From Phycisphaerae bacterium (GTDB taxonomy: Bacteria; Planctomycetota; Phycisphaerae; Sedimentisphaerales; Anaerobacaceae): a stretch of 64,000 nucleotides of DNA. Shown one piece after another: positions 36,255 to 45,156 of this stretch. The notes beneath the pieces were generated by a model, which saw only the letters and a list, made by a program, of their open reading frames with translations, was not told the origin of the DNA and did no database searches. Both the position numbers and the translations under genes were made by a program. The DNA lies in the NCBI GenBank assembly GCA_028714855.1, contig JAQTLP010000009.1, positions 36,001-100,000 on the forward strand, in the 5' to 3' direction. Position 1 is the stretch's first letter. The number at the start of each line of letters is the position of its first letter.

Positions 36255-38405
36255 ATGGATACTATATTGACCAAATACAGCAGCTTTTGGATTTGCCTAG
36301 CCTTGATGCTCATTACTACGGCGGTCTTTTGCCATGTTTGTAAATATGATTTTATTAATTACGATGACACCCACTATGTCTATGAAAACCCGAATATTCA
36401 AAACGGCATCACACCAAAAGCTATTAAATGGGCCTTCACCACCGGTTATGGCAGTAACTGGCACCCCCTGACATGGCTTTCACATATGCTGGACTGGCAG
36501 CTTTTCGGCTCCAAGGCAGGTGGACATCATCTCACTAACCTTATTTTTCATATCGTAAACACGCTACTTTTGTTTGTTGTTCTAAAGCAAATGACGCAAA
36601 AGCTCTGGCCAAGCGCGTTTGTGGCGGCCTTGTTCGCCCTTCACCCGCTTCACATCGAATCCGTTGCCTGGGTTGCTGAGCGTAAGGATGTTCTAAGTAC
36701 TTTTTTCTGGATGCTAACGATGTGGGCGTATGTTCGATTTGTCCGCCGCCCGAAGATTGCCAGCTATTTACCGGTAATCGTATTTCTCGCTCTCGGCCTG
36801 ATGTCAAAACCTATGCTGGTTACCCTGCCTTTTGTACTTTTGCTTTTAGATTATTGGCCTTTGGAGAGATTCAGCCTGAAACGCGGAAAAGCCGGCTCAA
36901 AATATTCGCTGTCCTATCTGCTTATCGAGAAAGTTCCGCTATTTGCGATGGTCGTCGCATCGAGTATAGTTACTTTCATCGTTCAGAGAAAGGGGGGAGC
37001 ATTACAGGCAGGGGAGAATTACAGTTTTATTACCCGCCTGGCTAATGCCCTTATTTCTTATGTGCAATACATTATCAAGATGATTTTTCCTGTCGATTTG
37101 ACCGTACTTTATCCTCATCCCGGCCAGAATGTATCGATTCCATACGCTGTGATGTCAGCTATTTTCTTGTTGGCCGTGACAATTATGATACTTCGATTTG
37201 CCAAGGAGCACCGATATTCTGTTGTAGGCTGGTTTTGGTATCTCGGGACACTTGTGCCGGTTGTTGGTCTTATCCAGGTTGGCACCCAGGCCAGGGCTGA
37301 CCGCTACACATATATTCCTCTAACGGGCCTGTTTATCATTATTGCCTGGGGAGTGCCGGAACTGCTGGCAAAATGGCGGTATAAAAAAATCGCACTTACC
37401 TGGTCCGGGCTGCTGGTTATTTTGGCTATGTCGATATGTACTCATTTTCAGGTTCGCTATTGGCAAAATAGTCTAACATTGTTTCAGCACGCTCTTGATG
37501 TAACCAAGGACAATTATGTGGCACACTTTTGCATGGCAGGGCCTCTTCGCGAGCAGGGCAAACTGAATGAGACCATCTACCATTGTTCGGAGGCCGTTCG
37601 AATTAAACCTAACTATGACAAAGCCCTGCACTGTCTCGGCATTACTTTTTTTGAGGCTGGGAGAGTCGACGAGGCTATTCCCTGTTATAAAAAAGCGCTA
37701 GAAATAGACCCATCTTTTTTTAATGTAAACATTGGTCTCGCTCTTGCTTACGCAGCTAAAGGCGATTTTGCGGAGGCCATCCAGAACTATAAAATTGCGC
37801 TCGAAAAAACGGACACGAGCCGTGAACTGTTAAAACTCGGACGATTCGGAGAAGCCATCGCGGGGTATCGCAAAATCGTTTCGGCAACTCCCAGCAACCC
37901 CGATGTCCTCAACGAACTCGGCTATGCACTTGCGCACACCGGCAAATTTGACGAAGCCGCCGGATGTTTTGCCGAATCGCTGCGGCTTGACCCAAACTAT
38001 GCCCAATCGCACTACTATCTCGGACAAGTTCTGGTACAAAGGGGAAAAATCAATGAAGCCATCATACACTTCGAGGATGCGCTTCGACTTAAGCCCGACT
38101 GGATTGAGCCGATGAATAACCTTGCCTGGTTATTGGCTGTAAATAAGGAAACCACAATTCATAATCCCACCAAGGCGGTCGGAGTTGCATGGCGAGCATG
38201 CGAACTTACTAATTATAGGAGACCTGACCTTTTGGATACCCTGGCCGCAGCTTATGCCGCGGCAGGGGATTTCAGCAAGGCTATAGAAACCGCTGAAAAG
38301 GCCTTGGGATTATGCCAATCCCCCGGACTGAACGCGCTCAAAAAGGAGATAGAAAGCCGGCTGGTCCTGTATAAGGCGGGCAAACCTTATATCGAAACTC
38401 GGTAG
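36255..38405 (+). CDS. TMTC-like membrane protein: GT-C domain with TPR repeats, copy 2
   Basis: A 716-residue tandem paralogue of the preceding gene. The membrane domain is nearly collinear (YDFINYDDTHYVYENPNIQN, GGHHLTNLIFHIVNTLLLF, ALHPLHIESVAWVAERK), while the TPR region is longer, with extra units (LNETIYHCSEAVRIKPN, EAIPCYKKALEIDPSFFNV, EAIQNYKIALEKTD, EAIIHFEDALRLKPDWIE). A membrane enzyme with a changed TPR array would be expected to keep the reaction and shift the acceptor; this is inference. The open frame runs back to a TTG overlapping the previous gene, but the ATG at 36255 aligns with the start of copy 1 (MDTILTKYSSFWICLAL against MDNPHKKYWSIYICLVL). No good ribosome site is visible. 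Confidence 0.85.
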   Translation: MDTILTKYSSFWICLALMLITTAVFCHVCKYDFINYDDTHYVYENPNIQNGITPKAIKWAFTTGYGSNWHPLTWLSHMLDWQLFGSKAGGHHLTNLIFHIVNTLLLFVVLKQMTQKLWPSAFVAALFALHPLHIESVAWVAERKDVLSTFFWMLTMWAYVRFVRRPKIASYLPVIVFLALGLMSKPMLVTLPFVLLLLDYWPLERFSLKRGKAGSKYSLSYLLIEKVPLFAMVVASSIVTFIVQRKGGALQAGENYSFITRLANALISYVQYIIKMIFPVDLTVLYPHPGQNVSIPYAVMSAIFLLAVTIMILRFAKEHRYSVVGWFWYLGTLVPVVGLIQVGTQARADRYTYIPLTGLFIIIAWGVPELLAKWRYKKIALTWSGLLVILAMSICTHFQVRYWQNSLTLFQHALDVTKDNYVAHFCMAGPLREQGKLNETIYHCSEAVRIKPNYDKALHCLGITFFEAGRVDEAIPCYKKALEIDPSFFNVNIGLALAYAAKGDFAEAIQNYKIALEKTDTSRELLKLGRFGEAIAGYRKIVSATPSNPDVLNELGYALAHTGKFDEAAGCFAESLRLDPNYAQSHYYLGQVLVQRGKINEAIIHFEDALRLKPDWIEPMNNLAWLLAVNKETTIHNPTKAVGVAWRACELTNYRRPDLLDTLAAAYAAAGDFSKAIETAEKALGLCQSPGLNALKKEIESRLVLYKAGKPYIETR

Positions 38406-38422
38406 ACCGTTTTCAGCTTGTT

Positions 38423-38446
38423 CTTGACTCTGCTTCGAACAACAAA
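38423..38446 (+). repeat. Intergenic repeat, copy 2 (tandem duplication scar)
   Basis: TTGACTCTGCTTCGAACAACAAAT lies between copy 2 and polA and matches 36213-36236. Here no -10-like hexamer follows at 17-18 bases. Confidence 0.65.
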
Positions 38447-38460
38447 TAAAGTTGTCGCTA

Positions 38461-41199
38461 ATGGCGAAAAAACTTTACATAATTGATGGTCACGCGCAAA
38501 TTTATGCTGCTCATTATGCACAGATGCGCGAATTGACCAGTCCATCCGGTGAACCAACCAAGGCAACTTATATTTTCACCACTGTAATTTTGGGCCTTAT
38601 ACGTAACCATAAACCGGATATGCTCGTTGTGGCAATGGACAGCAAAGCCCCGACTTTCAGGGTGAAAATCTACTCCGATTATAAAGCCCATCGTCCGCCT
38701 ATGCCGGACGATATGCCTGCGCAGATAGACCGTATCGAACATATACTTGCCGCGATGAAAATACCAATTCTGCGTGTCGATGGTTTCGAGGCCGATGACA
38801 TAATCGGCACCCTTGCAAAAAAAGCCTCAAAAGACGGCATCGATACCTATATCTGCGCAAAAGATAAAGATATGTATCAGCTTGTCGATGACCACGTTTA
38901 TATCTTCGATATGAAGAAAGGTGAAACTCTTGATGATGATACGCTGTTTGAGAAATATAAAATTCATCCTAAAGATTTCATCGATGTTTTGGCTTTACAG
39001 GGTGATTCTTCGGACAATATCCCTGGCGTACCGTTAATCGGAGAAATGAACGCTGTTAAGATGATTCAGCAATACGGTTCTCTCGACAAATTGTATAAAC
39101 ACGCCGATGAAATTAAGGGCAAACGGGGCGAAAATCTCCGCAATTTTAAAGAACAGGCCTATCTTAGCAAAGAGCTTGTGACTATCGATTGCAATGTGCC
39201 CTTCGAAATTGATTACAATGCTTTGTCTCTGAAAAAATTCGATGAAGCCAAACTTGGTCAGATTTTCACTGAGCTTGGTTTCAATCGCCTGCTTACACAG
39301 TTGGGTTTGCAGGGTTCTTCTGAAACTCAATCAGAGGCAGATGATACTTCAATAGTTACGTCTGATTTAGGTGAGCCGGAATCGGCTAAGACAATTCCGC
39401 ACGATTACCAGTTAATAGATACTCAGGATAAGTTTGACGGTTTCGTAACCGAACTTAAGAAACAAAAACTGTTTGCCATTGATACTGAAACCACATCCAT
39501 TAACGCTATGCGGGCCGACCTGGTCGGCATAAGTTTTTCCTGGCAGCCGCATAAAGCATATTATCTGCCTGTAAGGGCTTCGTTAGGCCAAAAGTGTCTC
39601 GATGCAGGTATGCTCCGTCAAAAACTCGCCCCGATACTTGAAGATGAAAACGTCAGGAAAATCGGCCAGAACATAAAATATGATTTGCTTGTCCTGAAAA
39701 ATGCCCGACTGCCTGTAAAAGGGGTTTATTTTGATACGATGGTTGCCTCTTATTGCCTCGACCCTTTACGCAGCAGCCATTCGATGGATAATATGGCTGC
39801 CGATTTTTTGAATTACCGCTGTATCCCAATATCTTCGCTCATCGGTAAAGGCAGAAATCAGCGTACCTTTGATATGGTCGATACAGCTACAGCCTGTGAA
39901 TACTCCGCCGAGGACGCCGACATAACTTTTCAGCTTTATGAATATCTGAAAAACCGCCTTGAAAAAGCCCCCCCGACAAAGAAACTGTTTGAAGAAGTGG
40001 AAATGCCCTTGGTCTCGGTCCTAACGGTTATGGAATACAACGGCATTTCGCTCGACACTAAGTTGCTGAAAAAAATGTCCGGCGAACTTGCCGCAACGCT
40101 CAAGACTCTTACCGACCGTATTTACGAATGTGCCGGCGCCGCTTTCAACATTGATTCTCCGAAGCAGCTTGCCGAAATCCTTTTTGATAAACTCGGCCTC
40201 GAATCTGTCAGGAGCGGCAAAGCCGGCCGCAGCACCGATGCGGACGTCCTTGGACAGCTTTCGGACCAGCATCCTGTTATCGAGCTTATTCTTCAATACC
40301 GCCAGATAAGCAAGCTGCAGAATACTTATGTCGATAAGCTAAGCCAGTTGATTAATCCACGCACCGGCCGAGTCCACGCCTCCTTTAACCAGACTATAAC
40401 CGCGACGGGACGTCTCAGCTCCAGCGACCCCAATTTGCAAAACATTCCCATTCGCACCGAACTTGGCAGCAAAATTCGCTCCGCCTTTATTCCGGAGAGC
40501 AAAACCAGCTGCATCCTCAGCGCAGACTATTCCCAAATAGAGTTGCGCCTGCTGGCACATTTTTCGAAAGACCGTGCTCTTATGTCGGCTTTTGAGGCCG
40601 ACCAGGACATTCACCGCTTCGTTGCCTCCCAGATTTATGGGGTGCCGATCGCAGAAGTAACCGACGAAATGCGCTCACACTGTAAGGCGGTCAATTTCGG
40701 TATAATTTACGGTCAGGGTGCGTTCGGATTATCCCGCTCGATAGGGATAAACCATGCCGATGCGAAAAGGTTTATTGATGACTATTTTGCCCGCTACAGT
40801 TCAATCCGCAAATTTATGGACGGTGTAATCGATGCAGCTAAACGCACCGGCTTTGCCGAAACGATTCTGCACCGCCGGCGAAGAATCTTAAACCTCGCCA
40901 GCAAAAATGCCAATAAACGCGCACAGGCCCAGCGATTTGCAATAAACACAGTGATTCAGGGTTCAGCCGCGGATTTAATAAAGGTTGCCATGATAAACAT
41001 CCAGCGGAAAATCGAAGCTGAGCTCCCTGCGGTGAAGCTGATTCTGCAAATTCACGATGAGCTTGTTTTCGAGGTGCCCGCGGACGAGGCCGACAAACAC
41101 GTAAAGTGGATCAGGCAAGAGATGACTACGGCATTGGAGCTTAGTGTCCCCCTGAAAGTTGATATAAGTTACGGCCCAACCTGGCTGAGTGATAAGTAG
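38461..41199 (+). CDS. polA: DNA polymerase I
   Basis: A 912-residue family A polymerase for Okazaki-fragment maturation and repair. N-terminal 5'-3' exonuclease (YIIDGHAQIYAAHYA, DGFEADDIIGTLA, GDSSDNIPGVPLIG), then a 3'-5' proofreading domain whose catalytic residues look intact (AIDTETTSINAMRADLVG, IGQNIKYDLLVLK, YSAEDADITFQLYE), then the polymerase domain: TATGRLSSSDPNLQNIPIRT, motif A LSADYSQIELRLLAHFS, motif B CKAVNFGIIYGQGAFGLS and motif C QIHDELVFEVP. The ATG at 38461 gives MAKKLYIIDG; a TTG nine bases earlier is less likely. No clear ribosome site. It converges on the kinase-like gene with a 15-base gap. Confidence 0.97.
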   Translation: MAKKLYIIDGHAQIYAAHYAQMRELTSPSGEPTKATYIFTTVILGLIRNHKPDMLVVAMDSKAPTFRVKIYSDYKAHRPPMPDDMPAQIDRIEHILAAMKIPILRVDGFEADDIIGTLAKKASKDGIDTYICAKDKDMYQLVDDHVYIFDMKKGETLDDDTLFEKYKIHPKDFIDVLALQGDSSDNIPGVPLIGEMNAVKMIQQYGSLDKLYKHADEIKGKRGENLRNFKEQAYLSKELVTIDCNVPFEIDYNALSLKKFDEAKLGQIFTELGFNRLLTQLGLQGSSETQSEADDTSIVTSDLGEPESAKTIPHDYQLIDTQDKFDGFVTELKKQKLFAIDTETTSINAMRADLVGISFSWQPHKAYYLPVRASLGQKCLDAGMLRQKLAPILEDENVRKIGQNIKYDLLVLKNARLPVKGVYFDTMVASYCLDPLRSSHSMDNMAADFLNYRCIPISSLIGKGRNQRTFDMVDTATACEYSAEDADITFQLYEYLKNRLEKAPPTKKLFEEVEMPLVSVLTVMEYNGISLDTKLLKKMSGELAATLKTLTDRIYECAGAAFNIDSPKQLAEILFDKLGLESVRSGKAGRSTDADVLGQLSDQHPVIELILQYRQISKLQNTYVDKLSQLINPRTGRVHASFNQTITATGRLSSSDPNLQNIPIRTELGSKIRSAFIPESKTSCILSADYSQIELRLLAHFSKDRALMSAFEADQDIHRFVASQIYGVPIAEVTDEMRSHCKAVNFGIIYGQGAFGLSRSIGINHADAKRFIDDYFARYSSIRKFMDGVIDAAKRTGFAETILHRRRRILNLASKNANKRAQAQRFAINTVIQGSAADLIKVAMINIQRKIEAELPAVKLILQIHDELVFEVPADEADKHVKWIRQEMTTALELSVPLKVDISYGPTWLSDK

Positions 41200-41214
41200 C
41201 GATGCCGGTTTGTA

Positions 41215-41928
41215 TTATGTGGTTTGTATACGACCGATTATCGTGCAATCCAGCGATTTTATTAACTTAGTCAGGTTATCATCCGGCTCGGACGTATTTT
41301 TGGCGCAGATAAAAGCGGCCCGAGCGGCCAATATGATTTGCCTGCGGTCCAGGCTGTTTATCAAGGATGGTGCGTTTATCAGGATAAAGTCGAATTTATC
41401 CTCCGCCTTTTCCACTATCTCCGTTATATTCATCTGTCTCGATTGGGAAAAATAATGGCCTGGCCAGACCCACAAATTCTCAATTTCAGTTTGAACAGCT
41501 TTTGTGCTCAAATCGCTTTGCTCTGCGTCAAGCCCAAAGGCCTTGGCAACGGCGTCACGCTTAAGGTCAAGGTCTATAAGCAGACAGCGTTTTTTACTCT
41601 TGGCCAGCCCTATAGCCACATTAACAGGTATTGTTACCGGCAGCGATTCCGTTTCTGTCGAAGTAAATAAGATGCTCCTGCATTTTCTCTTAACTTGTCT
41701 TATCCGTTTGATAATAGGTTCGTAACTATCTTCAGCCGGTTTGTCACCGCCTTGACCATCACCTGTGAGATTAATGTCGATTGCTTTCTTGAATTTCTTT
41801 TTCCTCAAGAGATTCAGAGTCAGCACAAATAATATGATTACAACTACACCGGCGGCAAGGTATATAATCGCCTCACCTTTGGAATTTATTCCCAGTCTAG
41901 TCCAGATATTTTTCAGGGTATCAATCAT
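41215..41928 (-). CDS. Membrane-anchored BY-kinase/ParA-like ATPase with degenerate P-loop
   Basis: A 237-residue protein: one N-terminal TM helix (AIIYLAAGVVVIILFVLTLN) and a cytoplasmic domain in the fold of bacterial tyrosine kinases (Wzc/CpsD C-terminal part). The position of Walker A (usually S-x-x-x-G-x-G-K-T) reads FTSTETESLPVTIPVN with neither Gly nor Lys; Walker A' is kept as RCLLIDLDLKR and Walker B reads FDFILINAPSL with Asn for Asp. No C-terminal Tyr cluster follows. It is therefore likely a non-catalytic scaffold, perhaps for polysaccharide export. The partner gene upstream ends one base before its ATG, so the two are an operon. Confidence 0.7.
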   Translation of the reverse strand: MIDTLKNIWTRLGINSKGEAIIYLAAGVVVIILFVLTLNLLRKKKFKKAIDINLTGDGQGGDKPAEDSYEPIIKRIRQVKRKCRSILFTSTETESLPVTIPVNVAIGLAKSKKRCLLIDLDLKRDAVAKAFGLDAEQSDLSTKAVQTEIENLWVWPGHYFSQSRQMNITEIVEKAEDKFDFILINAPSLINSLDRRQIILAARAAFICAKNTSEPDDNLTKLIKSLDCTIIGRIQTT

Positions 41929-41929
41929 T

Positions 41930-42415
41930 TTATAACCGCTGTTCGCCTGGGAAATTATCCCGGCATAGTTTTTCGATATCTTTTGCTACAATTTCCGCGA
42001 TTATCTTGTCTTGCTCTGATAATAACGGTTTTGGCTGTTCAATAATATGGTCGTCTATCCGGGTCTCCGGCTTTAATCTTTGGATATCGGTTTTTTGGCC
42101 TGGGGCCTTTCTTTTTATGGCGATAATCTTTCGCTGCTCAGCCATAATCTCCTCAGCGAGGTCAAAAATCGGGATATCGGACGTTTCCTCTGATGGTTCT
42201 GCCTGTTCTTTCATCCCCGGCGGGGGGGGTATTTTTGCCGATATTTCCGCTGTATCAGATGGCCGGGCTGTCTCTATGGAGCTATCTTGAGCGACCGGGT
42301 TTTTGGGGGTGGTGTTGTTGTGCAGCGGCACTATATTGCGAGCGCGAAGGATATCCGCCTTGCATTGCAGAATGTCTATGTCAAATTGTTCGTTATTTCC
42401 AGCTTTGTTCACCAC
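41930..42415 (-). CDS. Cytoplasmic protein of unknown function, partner of the kinase-like gene
   Basis: A 161-residue protein with no signal or TM segment. The middle is Pro/Glu/Ser-rich and disordered-looking (SAKIPPPPGMKEQAEPSEET), flanked by helical parts (IFDLAEEIMAEQRKIIAIKR; KIIAEIVAKDIEKLCRDNFPGE). I do not recognise it. It ends one base before the start of the degenerate BY-kinase-like gene, so they are cotranscribed and probably act together, for example as an adaptor. The ATG at 42415 follows GGAGG, an unusually good ribosome site. Confidence 0.7.
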   Translation of the reverse strand: MVNKAGNNEQFDIDILQCKADILRARNIVPLHNNTTPKNPVAQDSSIETARPSDTAEISAKIPPPPGMKEQAEPSEETSDIPIFDLAEEIMAEQRKIIAIKRKAPGQKTDIQRLKPETRIDDHIIEQPKPLLSEQDKIIAEIVAKDIEKLCRDNFPGEQRL

Positions 42416-42777
42416 GGTAACCTCCTGTGACTTTATATTAGTTTAATCGGATTGCGGGTATTAATCAAGAACAAATTGCAGCGGCTGCTACTACCGCGGC
42501 GTTTGAGTTGAACTAAATTTCCCCCTTTTTTTTCGAAATGTCAGGCTTTTCAGTCAACATTTCACTCTCCTGATGTGCCTTTATAAAAAGATAAGGTAGC
42601 GTTTTTGCGTGGAGATTGGCATAGAGTAAAACGGTTGGCGGCTAATAGCCCCCCGAAGAAAAGCGTGCATAGCCAAACTTAAGTGCCCTAAGTATAGAAT
42701 TGAAATCTAATTAGCAAAAGCTCTTGCTGATCGGGTTGAGCAAGAAACCGTGGAAAGTAGGTTGTTAAGGAGAAAAA
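42416..42777 (+). promoter_or_regulatory. Gap with a structured 5' leader, riboswitch candidate
   Basis: No gene is visible. Nearest the downstream gene, TCTTGCT (42722-42728) pairs with AGCAAGA (42739-42745) around GATCGGGTTG, and GGCT/AGCC pairs occur near 42640. Pieces resemble c-di-GMP-I (GEMM) riboswitch parts (CCAAACTT, GCAAAAGC, GATCGGGTT) but the core GGGACGCAAAGCC is absent. This is a suggestion only. Confidence 0.25.
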
Positions 42778-43281
42778 ATGGAAATGAAGGACAAAAGAAC
42801 AAAAGTTGTAGTCTGTGTATTGGCATTAGCTGTTCTGTCAGGGATTTTGACCTTAGCTACAGCCGGCAATTTGGAACCAGACGCTCCGCCGGCACCAACG
42901 ATGAAAACTCTCAATGAAATTTACGATGCCGTTTCTGGTGTCTCGCAAAGAGAGGGATGTTTGCAACAGGTTAATGTCGACGCCAGCAGCACTTATACTC
43001 TCTTCACAGTGCCAACAGGCAAGCGGTTTGTGTTATTGAATTTGACTTTTCGTTATGATTCGTCAAAAAGAAGAGCGTATCTAACTGTAAACGATAATTT
43101 TCTCACGGGATATCCTTATGTGAGGTCTTATACGGAGTCTATAACGAATTATATGCAGAGCTACGCAGATTTTCCAGATAGGTGTGTGGTTGTCAATGCG
43201 GGTGAGACATTGAAAGTTGTAAATGAAGAATCTGCCACCTTGAAAGCCATGATTGTCGGTTATTATTACAATATCCCGTAA
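42778..43281 (+). CDS. Secreted protein of unknown function
   Basis: A 167-residue exported protein. Signal peptide VVVCVLALAVLSGILTLATA, cleavage after ATAG. Next comes the phrase NLEPDAPPAPTMKTLNEIYD, a proline linker and short helix often seen at the N-terminus of exported planctomycete and verrucomicrobial proteins. The rest is a beta-rich domain (STYTLFTVPTGKRFVLLNLT, ETLKVVNEESATLKAMIVGY) like small surface/fibre modules. The ATG at 42778 has AAGGAG six bases upstream. It is 50 bases ahead of the ENIGWINF protein and preceded by a long leader, so the two are probably cotranscribed. Confidence 0.75.
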   Translation: MEMKDKRTKVVVCVLALAVLSGILTLATAGNLEPDAPPAPTMKTLNEIYDAVSGVSQREGCLQQVNVDASSTYTLFTVPTGKRFVLLNLTFRYDSSKRRAYLTVNDNFLTGYPYVRSYTESITNYMQSYADFPDRCVVVNAGETLKVVNEESATLKAMIVGYYYNIP

Positions 43282-43331
43282 ATAATTGAGAATAACCTTG
43301 ATTATGGCCGCAAGTTATAAGGGGATTTACA

Positions 43332-43934
43332 ATGGACTGTAAGAATCCAATAGGGTTGGCATTGATGGCCGTTTTAGCATTGGGTTTTGCCTCCGCCTAT
43401 GCGGAAAATATTGATCCTTACGAAGGCGACTCACAATATGCATACGGCGAAAATGCAGGCTGGCTTAATTTTGAGCCGAGCCAGGGGCCGGGCGTTACCG
43501 TAAGCAGGACGAAACTTACCGGCTACGTATGGGCGGAAAACATCGGCTGGATAAATCTATCACCTGCATCCTACGGCGGCGTGGTCAACGACGGTGCCGG
43601 CAATTTATCTGGTTATGCCTGGGGTGAGAATGTCGGCTGGATAAATTTCGGCCCTTCCTATGGCGGCGTAACCATTGACCTTGACGGCGACTTTGGCGGC
43701 TGGGCGTGGGGTGAGAATATCGGCTGGATTAACTTTAACTCCGCCGACCTCTACGGCTACAATGTAAAGGTGTGCAAGGTAAGCTTCGAGGACTTGGCGA
43801 AATTCGTCGATGAGTGGCTGCTAACTGGTGATCTGGATGCCGATTTGAACGGCGACGGTGAGGTTGATTTTACTGATTACAGTATACTCGCTGATTACTG
43901 GCTTGATTACTGCCCCGACGATTGGCCGCTTTGA
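43332..43934 (+). CDS. ENIGWINF-repeat surface protein with dockerin-like C-terminus
   Basis: A 200-residue secreted protein. Signal peptide IGLALMAVLALGFASAYA, then four imperfect repeats built on WGENIGWINF (YGENAGWLNF, WAENIGWINL, WGENVGWINF, WGENIGWINF), separated by short YGGV-type loops. The last ~45 residues are a single dockerin-like unit, VSFEDLAKFVDEWLL then DADLNGDGEVDFTDYSILAD and YWLDYCPDDW, with Ca-binding Asp/Asn at usual spacing. In planctomycetes this dockerin-like tail is common and its cohesin partner is mostly unknown. The ATG at 43332 follows AAGGGG. Its 3' end overlaps the convergent M16 gene by 28 bases. Confidence 0.85.
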   Translation: MDCKNPIGLALMAVLALGFASAYAENIDPYEGDSQYAYGENAGWLNFEPSQGPGVTVSRTKLTGYVWAENIGWINLSPASYGGVVNDGAGNLSGYAWGENVGWINFGPSYGGVTIDLDGDFGGWAWGENIGWINFNSADLYGYNVKVCKVSFEDLAKFVDEWLLTGDLDADLNGDGEVDFTDYSILADYWLDYCPDDWPL

Positions 43935-45148
43935 GCGGGGCCCATTGAAAATTGCGTGAACTCGCTGAGGCTGAATTGTTCTATTAGTGAATGAATATCA
44001 TCGATGGTAACGGCTTTTACAGCGTTAATATCATCTTCGATAGTGCGATACTGCTGTAAATATATCCAGTTGGCACCAAGGTCAATCAGCCGACCCATCG
44101 GCAGCTCATTCTTTATTACCAGCGCACTCAATATTTTATTTTTTGCTGTTTTCATTTCATTTTCGGTTACGCCGCTTTTGGATAGACTCTCGAAAATACT
44201 CTTTACCGTATCAAGCACTTTGCCGAGGTTTTCACTGCCGCAGTTGAAATAGCTGCAAAATACCCCTGTGCCGTCCATGGCCGCAAACTGCATTGATGCC
44301 TCTTCCGCCAGCGCCTTGTCGATCAGCTCCCAGAAGAATCTTGACCCGACATCATCGCCAATGATAGTCGCCAGCAGAGATGCGGCAAATCTTCTCTGGT
44401 CCTGGGCCGGAACCGCCGGGGACATCAGGCATATATGCTCGCGGGCCAGATTTGATTTTTCGATACGTTCCTTTTTTTTACTTCCGGCTGAGTCTTCCAG
44501 TGTTCTGGGAGCAGCCTGCTTTTGCCACTTTTCGCAGCCTCTTTCCACGGTACCGCAAATCTGCTCCCAATCGAAGTTACCTGCGACGGCAACAGCCATA
44601 TTGTTCGGCGCATAGCGCCTTGAAAAGTAGTCCCGCATCTGTTGGGCCGTTAGATCGCTGATACTTTCCACAGTACCCAGGATGCTGTTACCGCACGGAT
44701 GACCGCCGAAGTGCAGATGTCGGCATCTATCCAGCACGTCAAAGTTCGGCATATCCTTATACATCGCTATTTCTTCTTTAATTACGTTCTTCTCGATATT
44801 GAAGTCTGCATCTCTCAATGCAGGCCTCATCAGCTCTATCCATAACTTTGTCACCTCGCTCAGATATTCCGGTAAAACGGCTGCATAGAAAACAGTGTTT
44901 TCCTCTCCGGTAAAGGCATTGAACATAGCCCCAGTTCTATCGAACGCCTGGTTGACTTCGAAGGTGCTTAGTTTTTCAGTGCCTTTGAACAGCATATGTT
45001 CGAGGAAATGTGATACGCCGTTTATCTGTTGTGTCTCATCTCTTGAACCGGTTCTAACGAAGAAGCCGACCGCAGCCGACTTGGCAGATTTATTGACTTC
45101 GCCTATAACAGCCAGTCCATTTGCCAGTATTTTCTTCTTAAATTCCAT
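43907..45148 (-). CDS. M16 zinc peptidase, catalytic subunit type
   Basis: Zn metallopeptidase of the M16B (PqqL/YmxG/mitochondrial-processing-like) family, 413 residues. The inverted zinc motif HXXEH is intact as HFLEHMLFKGTEK, with the distal Glu expected in EEIAMY about 75 residues later. The preceding gene (same strand, eight bases upstream) encodes a paralogue without that motif. M16B members commonly work as heterodimers in which one subunit has HXXEH and the other supplies the R/Y pair. No signal peptide, so it is cytoplasmic or periplasmic by another route. A family-typical peptide/signal-peptide degradation role is possible. Confidence 0.92.
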   Translation of the reverse strand: MEFKKKILANGLAVIGEVNKSAKSAAVGFFVRTGSRDETQQINGVSHFLEHMLFKGTEKLSTFEVNQAFDRTGAMFNAFTGEENTVFYAAVLPEYLSEVTKLWIELMRPALRDADFNIEKNVIKEEIAMYKDMPNFDVLDRCRHLHFGGHPCGNSILGTVESISDLTAQQMRDYFSRRYAPNNMAVAVAGNFDWEQICGTVERGCEKWQKQAAPRTLEDSAGSKKKERIEKSNLAREHICLMSPAVPAQDQRRFAASLLATIIGDDVGSRFFWELIDKALAEEASMQFAAMDGTGVFCSYFNCGSENLGKVLDTVKSIFESLSKSGVTENEMKTAKNKILSALVIKNELPMGRLIDLGANWIYLQQYRTIEDDINAVKAVTIDDIHSLIEQFSLSEFTQFSMGPAQSGQSSGQ

Positions 45149-45156
45149 ATTCTGCT

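Noticed and set aside
42590..42777. Firm call of a c-di-GMP riboswitch
   Set aside because: The conserved core is absent; kept only as a candidate leader.
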